NCBI GenBank assembly: GCA_003833135.1
Contig: QZLH01000776.1
Coordinates: 25,016 to 38,811 of the forward strand
Length of the DNA: 13,796 nt
Source: Oehlia diaphana
Lineage: Eukaryota; Glomeromycota; Glomeromycetes; Glomerales; Glomeraceae
Reading direction: 5' to 3'
Shown piece after piece: positions 1 to 8,980 of the stretch. The notes beneath the pieces were generated by a model. The model did no database searches. It saw only the letters and a program-made list of their open reading frames with translations, and was not told where the DNA came from. A program made the translations under genes and the position numbers. Every line of letters starts with the position of its first letter. The first letter of the stretch is position 1.

Positions 1-1
1 A

Positions 2-169
2 GAAGCAACATATGATGATCAAATATCAGATGATTATGCAATAAACAAAAATCATCTCACCTTCCCTATTAAACAAGAAATGTTTTCTAAAAATTTGAAG
101 TTCTGCTTCTTTCCAGGCTCTTTTGAGCAAGTACAAGCTGTAGCTTCTCTAGCATATGTTTTAATGTGA
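2..169 (+). CDS. 3' end of a protein-coding gene (5' part outside window)
   Basis: The frame starting at base 2 is open from the window edge to a TGA at 167-169, giving 55 residues. It begins EATYDDQISDDYAINKN and ends FEQVQAVASLAYVLM. It has no early methionine, so it must be the end of a longer gene or its last exon. The composition is ordinary for a soluble protein (acidic start, mixed middle, hydrophobic tail) and the stretch is less AT-rich than the DNA after it, where base use changes at once to poly-T and AT runs typical of a 3' UTR. I do not recognise the family. No canonical AATAAA is seen close downstream; ATAAAT occurs near 203. A chance open frame is possible, but composition and position argue for a real exon. 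Confidence 0.55.
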   Translation, partial: EATYDDQISDDYAINKNHLTFPIKQEMFSKNLKFCFFPGSFEQVQAVASLAYVLM

Positions 170-508
170 TGGGTACTTTTTTTATGTTAATTATTTTACA
201 TTATAAATAGAACATATAGTTTTTTTTTAATGGATCGTTTTGTTTAACACCAAAAATAATTGTGAACAAACTGTTTTAATTCTTTTTATAAAATTTGAAA
301 TTTAATGAAATCTTATTATAAAATTAGATATTATTATTTATTATTTATTAATAGACTAATTTAGATGTTTCCATTAATAAAATATTACAATTCACATTAT
401 AATATTTAATACACTTATATTTTTCTTAGTTTTCAATTTTTCAATATTTGAGGTACAAAAAATATTTTTTGTTTTTTTTGTTTTTTAAAGATTAGGTTTA
501 TTATTTGG
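170..508. other. AT-rich intergenic spacer / 3' UTR
   Basis: This holds the presumed 3' UTR of the partial gene and then simple AT-rich sequence with T runs near 222-229 and 465-486. I see no gene or structured repeat. Confidence 0.5.
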
Positions 509-827
509 CTATAATAACATGTATTCTATTAATCCACCCATTTTAATGACACCTGTTTCACCGACATAAAATTTATCAACGTCAACTTTACAGAAACCTG
601 GTGTTTTGCGACCTAGCAGTTACTGTACATGTTCGTCACCAAATATTTTCAAATTAGTATCTATCTTGGGACGACATTTTTTGCTAAGTTTTTGATAATA
701 TTTCGATAAAGTTTTAACAAAGATCAGTCTCGAAATAGTGGCGAGCTGGAATAATAATCTTTAATAAAGAGTAAATGATATCGAACATCAGTTGAAATAA
801 ATTAATTGAGGCATTTGTGCAACGTAT
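509..827 (-). pseudogene. Decayed coding relic, family unknown
   Basis: Read on the minus strand, codons are open from 827 down to a TAA at 714-716 in one frame (...FQLMFDIIYSLLKIIIPARHYF...). The reading then continues in a second frame from about 720 to a TAG at 509-511. The second frame has one in-frame TAA at 620-622. It contains well-mixed protein-like sequence such as KTLSKYYQKLSKKCRPKID and GFCKVDVDKFYVGETGVIK. The apparent product is about 105 codons with one frameshift near 716-722 and one nonsense codon. The GT...AG around the nonsense codon is only 16 bases apart, too short for a spliceosomal intron, so decay is more likely than splicing. KVDVDK is loosely reminiscent of thioredoxin folds, but no CxxC is present and I do not assign it. 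There is no start methionine near the 5' end. Confidence 0.4.
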
Positions 828-905
828 CTACAAGTATACAACGATTGACTAAATCATTTCTTAAAATGTTAAAAATATTGTTTTCTTTTTGTTTTGCACA
901 TATAG

Positions 906-942
906 TTTTTATTTTATTTTATTTTATTTTTTTTTTTTTTTT
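906..942. repeat. (ATTTT)n microsatellite running into poly-T
   Basis: TTTTA repeats four to five times and passes into a run of about 16 T. On the minus strand it lies upstream of the 509-827 relic. Confidence 0.85.
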
Positions 943-1131
943 GAAGTGTTAAAATTCAAATTTTTTAAACATATTTTGATCTTGTAGGACATCGTACAAT
1001 CATACATTAATTGTAATATTAATTTATTAACATGTATACTTAATAAATTGTAGTAAAATAAATTATAAAATTTAATTGTAAAATATAATTTAAATTTAAT
1101 TATAAATACAGTACATTAAAAATAAATTAAT

Positions 1132-1236
1132 GTTCCTCTTGTTATAATTGGATAGCCGTGGATTTTTAAGCGATCAACGTACTAAATTTCCGTTGACATA
1201 GCGCCCCTGGTGACACAACTATAACAAGGTGGGAAC
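1132..1236. repeat. ~105 bp imperfect inverted-repeat element (MITE-like)
   Basis: The left arm at 1138-1150, CTTGTTATAATTG, pairs with the right arm at 1216-1228, CAACTATAACAAG, with one mismatch. Outside these, GTTCC (1132-1136) pairs with GGAAC (1232-1236) after a 2-base slip, so the arms are about 20 bases. Nested inside is TCAACG (1174-1179) with CGTTGA (1191-1196). The interior is notably GC-richer than its surroundings (for example GCGCCCCTGG at 1201-1210). It does not fold as a tRNA: there is no T-loop consensus and the D-arm does not fit. A short non-autonomous transposon or its solo hairpin is the best reading. No target-site duplication is obvious. Confidence 0.5.
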
Positions 1237-1440
1237 CTGATTCGGACAATGGTATTTCCGTGCTTACCTGGAATTACCAAAATTTCACATCCAAAGAAAT
1301 CTTAAGAACCGTCTAAAAAATGTAAAATGTTAATGATGTTCATTTAATGAAGGACAAAATAAAAAAAATATTGCACATGCCAAAATCTTGTTTCAAAAAA
1401 ATTTTTTGGAATTTAGAAACTAAAAAAAAAGTTAAAAACT

Positions 1441-1600
1441 CGAAACTTTTCAAAAAAAGTTGGATGAACATTTCAAAAAGAAGTTTGATAGTTTGATCAA
1501 AAAAAATTTAAAAATTTTGAAAGTTCAAAACTTTTAAAAAAAAATTAAATAAGAAGTTTCAATAGTTTGATCAAAACTTTTAAAAGAAAATTTAAAAAAA
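1441..1600. repeat. Degenerate direct repeats
   Basis: Two copies of AAGAAGTTT followed by TAGTTTGATCAAAA lie at 1478-1502 and 1551-1576, about 73 bases apart. Around them the block AAACTTTTnAAAA recurs near 1444, 1528 and 1575. This is a decayed tandem repeat in A-rich DNA with no coding potential. Confidence 0.6.
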
Positions 1601-1730
1601 ACAATTGACTTTGATCAACTGAAAATTATTAAAAGGGTTTTAACTCCTGTGACACACGTAATGTATAACTGAAATACCTTATATTAAACGATAAAAATTA
1701 ATAATAAATTCTACCATTAATTTAATTTAA

Positions 1731-1865
1731 TTTAAGTATTAAATTAGACGCGTATTTAAATTTAAGCTATCAGCTATTGATTTAAGCTATTTCATTTAAT
1801 TACACGCATATTATTTAAGCTATTTAATTATTAATTTAAGCTATTTTAAGTATTAAATTAGACGC
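1731..1865. repeat. Direct-repeat cluster with four TTTAAGCTAT units
   Basis: A 21-base exact repeat (TTTAAGTATTAAATTAG plus ACGC) occurs at 1731-1751 and again at 1845-1865. Between them TTTAAGCTAT occurs exactly four times, at 1761, 1781, 1814 and 1835, with gaps of 20, 33 and 21 bases. This is too regular for AT-rich noise and indicates local tandem duplication. Confidence 0.75.
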
Positions 1866-2430
1866 ATTTTTAAGAAGAAAAATTAAAATAACTATAATTT
1901 AGTTAAATATAAAAATATAAGATCGTAAAGTTTATTTCCCAAAGTTAATCTACTTTAAATAAATTTTTATTCTCTACATCTAACTAATACGTTAATACGA
2001 AAATTATTTCCAGAAAAATTCAAAGTGATAAAGCACAAATTACTCAATTTCACAAAAATTACAAAAATTACAAAATGTTTCAAATCATTACACTCCTCTT
2101 AACCATCATCAAAATTATGTAAGAAATCACTATAATACCTTTATTCCTTTAACATACAATCCCATCATATGTTGAATGAAAGAGTTACTAAAATAAACGA
2201 AGAACTATACACTAGTCAAAATCATTTCTTTCGTCAGCAAAAATTAAATCAATTCGTCATAAGATGAATTTGTATCATGTGAATCACGTGATATTATATC
2301 TATATTTTATATAATATAATAAAAAAAATACATGTCGATCTTCTAACGTTTAGATTAGCCTGTATAAATAATCTTTGAATTGTGTACCGCATGATTCATC
2401 TGCGCCTAACAGTACTAATTATTTTATATG
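1866..2430. other. Gene-free AT-rich stretch
   Basis: No supported gene. It contains an ATCACGTGAT palindrome at 2283-2292. A 22-codon open stretch on the minus strand near 2340-2410 is too short to call. Confidence 0.4.
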
Positions 2431-2438
2431 TACTGTAT

Positions 2439-3332
2439 ATTAGCAGTTAGCCATTGCTTCGCACTGGAACTAATAAGTTGTTGGTATTATGAATAATTTC
2501 ATTATATATAATGTTTTTTGTCCGACAGTTCTTTTGATGTAATATGAAAATTTTAATACATTGATATGATATATAATTATGATGCTCTATGAGATTTATG
2601 CATGTCTGTTCTATAATTGGTTATTTGTTCTCTACACTTGGTTTTTTGTTTTTTTTTTTTGTGTGATAGGTTTGACTTTCATTATTTAATCTTTTTTTAC
2701 ATTGTTCAGGCATTTTATCTTCAAATGTTTCTGAAGTGAAGTTATATTAATTTAGTATTAACAAAATATTACATATTATGTTGATGGAAAATTGATGTTT
2801 TATCACAAAAAAAATTATGTATTGATGATTTATGATTTATCAAAAGAACATTTTGATAAAAATAATGTATTTTTGGAATTTATTGTTATCAAAAAATTTT
2901 AATATTGAATGAATAATATCATTATTAATACCAAAAAAAATTACATTGTATCCTATTGTTATTGACGAAAAAAATATTGTTATTATGAAAAAAATATTGT
3001 TATTGACAAAAAAATATAAATTTTTAAAAAAAAATCATTGTGTCCCATTGTTATAAAAAAAAATTAAATTGGGATCTAATTAGTAAATACCCGACATGAA
3101 TACTTTGGGTCACACTTTCAGGGACCTTCAACCTAATCATAAAAAGAGTACATAGTTATAATAAGTATTTGTAATCGATAAACGGGCTTATTAATTTTTT
3201 TTAATTTCAGTAATAAAATAGTAATGATTAGCAATTTGGCTGATTAATGGATTTTAACCATAATAATATAGATCAAATATTTCGGGAGCAGACAGACCAC
3301 CCATTACAAGAATTTTTTTAATTATATAGATA
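2439..3332. mobile_element. Possible decayed non-autonomous element
   Basis: The left end has an imperfect GC-richer hairpin, CCATTGC TTC GCACTGG, at 2451-2467. The right end has GCAGACAGACC at 3289-3299 followed by a T-run and TTATATAGATA ending at 3332. Small elements with a CTTCGCAC-type hairpin at one end and an ACAGACAGAC-plus-TATAGATA-type tail at the other are familiar to me from many eukaryotic genomes, and that memory is the main reason for the call. The interior (~820 bp) has no open frame and carries the tandem repeat at 2943-3054 and a 10-bp perfect hairpin at 2836-2860. No target-site duplication could be fixed, so the boundaries are tentative. Confidence 0.25.
2943..3054. repeat. 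Short-period tandem repeat (TATTGTTATTGAC-A7 type)
   Basis: TATTGTTATT followed by GAC or ATG and seven A recurs three times from about 2954 to 3017 at ~20-base spacing. The flanking phrase CATTGTRTCCYATTGTTAT is present at 2944-2962 and again at 3036-3054, so the whole block is bracketed by direct repeats. Confidence 0.7.
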
Positions 3333-3791
3333 ACAGTATTTATGTTATTGATTTAACTTACTTTAATATGTGCTATGTAATGAAAAAATTAATTATAATA
3401 TGTTATGTAGATATATCATATGAAACAGGGAAACAGGGATCAAAAATATATTTTATGTTAAATTATAATATTATTGATAATTTTAATTTTATAATAGCTT
3501 TTTTTAAAATATCTAAATTTGGTAATTTGGTAATAAAGCTACGATAATTTCAGTCAACCGGTATTCATAGTACGATTTTAATGATTTATTATATAAATTG
3601 ATCGGCATTCGTATCATACTAATGATAAAATGATGATATAAATAAATGGTAATGATCGTATTCACGATATTGATTTACCGATCATAATTTAACTAAAAAA
3701 TAACAAGATAAAAATCAATAATACAATTAAATACACATTATATCGTTATACAATTTTAAAATCTTTTATATGACTAATTTAAATATGACCC

Positions 3792-3813
3792 AATTTTTTT
3801 AGTTATATAGATA
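3792..3813 (+). repeat. Second copy of a 22-bp element tail
   Basis: This 22-base stretch (AAT7 then A G TTATATAGATA) matches 3311-3332 at 21 of 22 bases, the only difference being A to G. A CC pair precedes both within a few bases. It may be the tail of another truncated copy of the element ending at 3332. Confidence 0.55.
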
Positions 3814-3858
3814 TAAATAATAGATAAAAGGGTTTAAAATTTGAACGCACCTGGCGCC

Positions 3859-4931
3859 CTATCACGTGATATCATTTTACATTTTAATTATTTTTTACTT
3901 CATTTAGGAACTTTTATAATGTTTTTAATTACCCTTTTTTTGTAGGAATACTCTAAAGACGAAATGGACTCCTAAAAATAAAAGGTAAGTGGGTTTCATT
4001 TTTTTCCCATTCATTTCGTTCAAGACCATTTCTAATGTTCTTGAAATAATTTTTTTTTATAGGAACACTCTTAAAGACAAAAAGTAAAATTCTTTCATTT
4101 TTTTTTTTTTTTGTTAATTTCATTTAAGAACGTTCCTAATGTTCTTTCAATGATTTTTTTTTTGTAGGAGCGCCTCCTGGCGACTCTTGGAGATGAAAGG
4201 TAAGGTTTCTTTTTTATTTCTTTTATTAATTTCTTTTAAGAACATTTCCTAATGTTTTTTCAATAACTTTTTTTTATGGAATGCCCTAGATGAAAGGTAA
4301 GTTTTCTTTTTCATCTCTTTTATTAATTCCGTTTAAGAATGTTTCTAACGTTCTTTCAATATTTTTTTTTATAGAAATGCTCCTGGAGATTCTTGGAGAT
4401 GAAAATTAAGTTTCTTTTTATTTCTTTTGTTAATTTTGTTCAAGAATGTTCCTAATGTACTTTTAATAATTTTTTTATAGGAACAACATCCAGAGACTCT
4501 TGAAAATAAAAGTTTTTCAATTTCTTTTGCTAATTTTGTTTAAGGATGTTTCCTAATAACGTTCTTTGAATAATTTTTTTATAGGAACACCTTCCAGAGA
4601 TTCTTGGAGACAAAAGGTTTTTTACTTTCTTTTGCCAATTTTGTTTAAGAACGTTTCCTAACATTTTATTGATGGTTTTATAGGAACACCACCTGGAGAC
4701 AAAATGGACTTCTGGAAACAATTAATAAATTTTAACAACAGAAAAAGGTAATAGAAACAATAAATTAATAAGAAAGACTTACATATCAGTTTATTGACTG
4801 TTTTAAAAAACTTTCAAAGGACCTTTCATTTCAAAAAATAAAATAATTAAAAGATATACGCATTTAAGATTATTTGAAAATGATAACACTGAGCAGCCAA
4901 TCAAATTTAAAAACAATAAATCACATGATAG
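3859..4931. mobile_element. Possible inverted-repeat-bounded element enclosing the exon-like array
   Basis: The left end CTATCACGTGATAT (3859-3872) resembles the reverse complement of the right end, CTATCATGTGATTT (4918-4931), at 12 of 14 positions; AT-rich similarity continues weakly inwards. The motif is itself close to a palindrome, so the match carries less weight than its length suggests. No target-site duplication is seen. If real, the element would be 1,073 bp and would carry the whole tandem array. Confidence 0.25.
3877..4748 (+). repeat. Tandem array of eight exon-like units with intron-like spacers
   Basis: Eight units start right after a (G/A)TAG-type acceptor preceded by a T-tract, with first bases at 3946, 4063, 4168, 4279, 4375, 4481, 4585 and 4684 (period 117 to 96). 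Unit cores read like GAACACC...CTGGAGAC...CTTGGAGA...AAAAG and run about 18 to 64 bases. They are followed by GTAAGT at 3985, GTAAGG at 4200, GTAAGT at 4297 and GTAATA at 4748. Units 6 and 7 keep only GT (GTTTTT) and unit 5 has lost it (ATTAAG). Unit 4 has lost the acceptor A (TATGGAA for TATAGGAA). Every spacer between units has a CTAAY branch-like motif about 25 bases before the acceptor, for example CTAATG near 4032 and CTAACG near 4346. Unit lengths (39, ~22, 32, 18, 31, 32, 32, 64) do not all keep frame, so a constant coding role is doubtful. Confidence 0.8.
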
Positions 4932-4938
4932 CATGCAT

Positions 4939-5021
4939 ATCACTCAACTCCCCCAGCGTAACCATCAAAAAAAGCTTTTTTTGATGGTGTTACTGGAGAA
5001 GATCAAATCACTCAATTCCCC
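4939..5021. repeat. Direct repeat ATCACTCAAYTCCCC flanking a palindrome
   Basis: ATCACTCAACTCCCC at 4939-4953 recurs as ATCACTCAATTCCCC at 5007-5021. The palindrome at 4961-4988 sits between them. This C-rich motif stands out from the surrounding AT-rich DNA and probably marks a small mobile or duplicated module. Confidence 0.6.
4961..4988. repeat. Perfect 28-bp palindrome
   Basis: ACCATCAAAAAAAG (4961-4974) is followed with no loop by its exact reverse complement (4975-4988), centred on AAGCTT. Pairing continues imperfectly outwards: CCAGCGTAA on the left against TTACTGG on the right. It could extrude as a cruciform or form a hairpin in RNA. Confidence 0.9.
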
Positions 5022-5432
5022 GGCGCAGCGCGACGGGCTACAACTAGTTTGAAATAAAAAATAGAGAGAAAAGATTACAAAGGAACAATTAGATTGGTGC
5101 TATAAAATTTTGCATTATTAATACATTTTGTAAACTTCTTTTAACATTTCAGCATTTGAAATTAAGGCGCAGTAAGGAGTGAGGCGGAGCTAATAAATTT
5201 TTGGTGATAAAAACAACGAAAAAATTTACAACGGTTGAGCAGGTACTAGGTCTTAAGCTGGTGTTATAACTTTAATTAAATTAAGAATTACAAAAATTAA
5301 AAAAATTAACGAAAATGAAGGAAAAAGAATAATATTCTTCATCATCTAGTACTGGGCATAGAATCTGTTTATCTGCTATTCCGTTATTCATATAATCCTT
5401 TATTGACAAAAGAATATCAGCATTCGGCGCAG
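5022..5432. other. GC-richer segment with three GGCGCAG motifs and an acceptor-like site
   Basis: GGCGCAG occurs at 5022-5028, 5166-5172 and 5426-5432, in DNA where such a heptamer should be rare. TTTTAACATTTCAG ending at 5152 looks like a fungal branch point plus 3' splice site, followed by a GC-richer stretch with GGAGTGAGGCGGAG. No open frame of useful length follows. Probably repeat-derived. Confidence 0.35.
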
Positions 5433-7609
5433 TTTATCTACATCTCGAAATTTTATTTTATTAGAAAACTTTTAATATTTAGTGTATTACTGTATATTAA
5501 TTGCATTAGTAAAAACTTTTGGATAAAAGAATAAAATAAATGAATAATACTAATGATAAAAAACTATATTAAGGTAATCTTTTAACGTTTCTTGATAAAG
5601 TATAATGATTTGTTCATTTAGTTAGTTAAATTCAAAATAACCTCTTTTAAAATGGTAATTTACTTATCGGTGTAAACTAATAAATGTGCCTATTTTTTGT
5701 GCATCTGTGATATTCTAGTTTACTTATTTATTTCGATAACTTGGAACTTGGATTTGAATTTAATCCATTCGAACTTTAGGGTAGTTTGGTGTAATTTCAA
5801 AATTTTATATCATATAACGATAAAAACAAAAAAATCTCGTTTAATTAAGGACATGTTAGGCATGTTTATACACGTAATTGAAAATTTCATTATTCTTATT
5901 AGCAAAATATTCTGAATTTTATTAAAAATATGTATATATATGTATAATATTGTGTGTCGACTGTCGATTTGCGCTCTGACAGCTGACGTGAATCAGATGA
6001 CGCACGACATACGTAAAAAAGAAATGTAATGATGTAACAATAAGAGATAATGTATTGATAAAGCCTACATGAATGAGATAAAAAAAAAATAAGAAGTAAA
6101 AGGTAAAAAAATCAAAATTTTAATTTTCGCCAAGATATTACCAATTATTAAATTTGATAGAAATGTCTCGTTGTAAAATTGTATGGTAATAACGACAAGC
6201 TTTTATAAATTTTCTAAAGTAAATCTTGAATCTTGATAAGCTGGGATTTGGTACGAAATCTCGAAGCTTAGAATCCTGAAGGTATAAATTTAGAATGTTT
6301 GGATATTTTACCCGCGAGCTTCGGGATTTGACGGATCCCTATTACAATTTACGGGGAACATTATTTAGGGTAAATATTGTATTATGATAAATTTGGAAAG
6401 CTTGTTGGATTGATTCTTTTGAGGGTTTTAAATTTCTTCAATCTTATTTACTTTGTTAGAAACTAGTTTAACGCAATAATCAATAATTATAACATAGTTT
6501 TGGGGCTTCTCCAATTTATTTTTAATGTACGGATGCGTTTTAGATATTACGAGTAAGGAAATAATTTACGTAAATTTTTCATTGTAAATTCCTATCACTT
6601 TTTATAAGTATGTAGCGATTGTTTTTTATTCTTAAGATTTTTGTATTTATATATATATATATAAATCAACTTTAAGTGCAGCTGAAGAATAATTATCTGT
6701 TTAAAGTTGTAACAAGTTTACAATAGTGTTTTGAGTTACAGTATTTATGTGTCATAATCATTTCGACATTTATAATAGAACCAAAAAAAACTTATGGAAA
6801 AATTGAATTATTACTCAATAGGTTTTATTGAAAATAAACATCACATGTTTAACCCAAATAAGTAAATAAAATGTGTACATATTACATAATAGAAGGCTGC
6901 GCCACATGTTTTATCCATAGATCTTAGATATCTTAGATCTCAATATGGCCAATATTCATTCATTGTTCTAATTTTCTGTACTATTTATTTAGTATACAAT
7001 TAAAAAAATAACACCATTATTTCCATTTTAAGAACTTGAGTAGGATATTGTAAATTTTATATTATTATTACATGATTAAAAGAAAAACAAACAAATGAAA
7101 GCGTCTCGGCGTCATCAACTGCTGTACTATGTAATATCCAAAGAATATTGACGTCTAAATATTATTTGTACAGTAAGAGTATTAAATACTATTTGATTTC
7201 TTCACTTCTGGAAATAATTTTTTGAGGTTAGTTTTTATGCGATAATCTGTTAAGGTTACGCCATAAATCCTAAAATAAAAAAAAAAGATCGTTTTAACTT
7301 TTAACCCACCAAAAAAAATTTTTTTTTCCTTGGGAACCTTCTTTAAAATGATAAAATGATAAAACAAATAAAATAAATAAATACATCATGTAAATGATCC
7401 GATAAGTCCGAAAATTTAAATTTCCTTTAATAATATTACATAATGACTTTGTATGTTTTGTTTTTTATTTCTAGTGTAATATTTTTTATTTTTTAAGACA
7501 ACTTTATTATAAAATATTTGTTTAATCTATCTATAAAAATGATTTATGAACCTGTGTTACCCTCCCAGAGTCAAACCAGATACAGTCGCGCAAAAACATC
7601 CATTCTTTA
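5433..7609. other. Long gene-free AT-rich stretch
   Basis: No convincing gene on either strand. Small items: a (TA)n run at about 6646-6664; an inverted pair CGAAGCT (6262-6268) with AGCTTCG (6317-6323), plus GGGATTTG twice (6243, 6323), in a GC-richer patch; and the tandem ATCTTAGAT ATCTTAGAT near 6921-6938. Open frames of 61-72 codons at 5697-5915 (+) and 7182-7367 (-) have the low-complexity, aromatic-rich look of translated AT-rich noise. Confidence 0.5.
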
Positions 7610-7718
7610 TTGTCAAAAAAAAGCCCAAAAAAACTTAAAAATCTTCCATCTTGATTAAGGAGTAAAAATTAATTCGCTCTTAAATTTTAAATTTCTTATT
7701 ATTTGGATTATGGATAAC

Positions 7719-8257
7719 ATGAATTTAAATAACCAAAAATACACAAGATTATTATAATTTACCAACGAATCAAACTGAAAATATCTCCGCTTCTCTTAAT
7801 AACAATGAAAACATCCAACTTATTTTATTTAATAATGCTGGAGTATCTAATACGAATTTAAACACCTTGCATATTAATAATATTAACCTACGACTCTTGC
7901 GCCTCATAATTTTATATTTGAATTTTATTATCATTTATCAAATGATACTCGTACTGTATCTATCGTGTTACTTATTCTGAAATAAATCTATCAGAAAATG
8001 TTCAACTTTTGAATAATGGAATTAATCGTATTCCTGATTATGTTTTGCCACATCATTATAATGTACAATCTCTAATTCAACAACAGATTCAGCAACAAGT
8101 CCAACATTCTATCGTTTATCAACAAAATAGAATTCAACAGCCCTTCGATACTTCCCAAGTATATTCAAATAATGACATCTATAATACAATTTTAACTTCA
8201 GTAAACGGAAATGTTTCTTATGATATGCAAGATACAAGATTCCAGAATTCTTCTTAG
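7719..8257 (+). pseudogene. Broken second copy of the Asn/Gln-rich 189-residue gene
   Basis: This is a decayed paralogue of the minus-strand gene at 12629-13198. The start is placed at 7719 because AACATGAAT there aligns with AACATGAAT at the intact gene's start; the ATG at 7710 is not in the paralogue. The protein match runs NLNNQ, NTQDYYNL, NDTR, VQLLN, IPDY, LIQQQIQQQ, QVYSNND, SYDMQDTR, FQNSS. It needs three frame changes: an extra A in the A-run at about 7735-7739, a shift at about 7888-7890, and another at about 7955-7961. Only the last 82 codons (8009-8257) remain as a clean ATG-to-TAG frame. Homology extends upstream to about 7610 and downstream to about 8360. It lacks about 37 bases of 5' UTR found in the other copy, and the TATA-like box is not conserved. 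Confidence 0.85.
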
Positions 8258-8343
8258 GGCTAAGTGCTTCTATCATACATTTTTCAGGTAAAATGAACGT
8301 AACTTTTTCTCATTTTTTTTTTATTTTACTTTTAAAGTTCGAC

Positions 8344-8349
8344 AATAAA
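8344..8349 (+). promoter_or_regulatory. Poly(A) signal of the pseudogene copy
   Basis: AATAAA lies 87 bases after the stop in a block (ATTTTACTTTTAAAGTTCG then ACAATAAAAGTT) that matches the intact copy's 3' UTR nearly base for base. The signal is therefore inherited with the duplication. Confidence 0.6.
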
Positions 8350-8359
8350 AGTTGATTAT

Positions 8360-8977
8360 GAAATGTTAACTTCATTTTTATTTTTTTCTAAAATAATTGT
8401 TGACTTTTTTTAGCTAAATTAAATGATCTTTGTCGTTTTTTACTCTTTAAAGAATGAATGATTTTCTTTGTTTAAGGTTTATTTTTTAACCAATTTCATT
8501 TTAATTATTTTTATTTATTTAATCATATGATAGCAATACATATGCAAAATGTGTCTTCACGTCTATTTTTGGTGATTTATTTTTGGTTTTACATTAGATT
8601 GGATTTTTCTTAATTCACAAATTATCTTATTTTATTTATTTTATTATTACATTCGTAGTTTTCTTCTTATTTTTATCAATTTTTGAGACATAGTTAGTAT
8701 ATGAATTGAGTTTGTATCATGTAACAATAAACATGTCATAACCGTCACGTTTACTTACTATAGTACTTACTATCAATAAAAACAATTCTTAATTTTTTTT
8801 ATATAATTAGAATGAAGTTCACTAAAATGTTTTCACTCTTTTAAAAAAAATTTATATACTCGTATAAACAAGTAAGAACATAATTATTCGTGTTTATTTT
8901 TGCTTTTAAGACTATTACTATTTGTAAAGATAAAATTCGATCGTTATAGCTTTTTTCTTTCTTTTTGTTTCAAAATA
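8360..8977. other. Gene-free AT-rich stretch
   Basis: Very T-rich with no supported gene. A 12-mer, GAGTTCCCAAAA (about 8983-8994, just after this stretch), also occurs at 13372-13383 beside the TATA-like box of the intact gene. Confidence 0.4.
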
Positions 8978-8980
8978 TTA

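Noticed and set aside
1138..1228. tRNA-like fold at the inverted repeat
   Set aside because: The terminal stem pairs, but there is no T-loop consensus, no plausible D-arm and the spacing is wrong.
4530..4721. 63-codon minus-strand open frame
   Set aside because: It is the antisense of units 6-8 of the tandem array; its internal repetition (LLGNILKQN twice over) comes from the DNA repeat.
3877..4748. CRISPR array
   Set aside because: Units are about 100 bases with variable homologous spacers and eukaryotic splice signals; there are no identical short repeats with unique spacers.
5697..5915. 72-codon plus-strand open frame
   Set aside because: Phe/Ile-rich translation of AT-rich DNA with no neighbour, motif or homologous copy in the window.
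7182..7367. 61-codon minus-strand open frame
   Set aside because: Lys/Phe homopolymer-driven sequence crossing A and T runs; typical noise.
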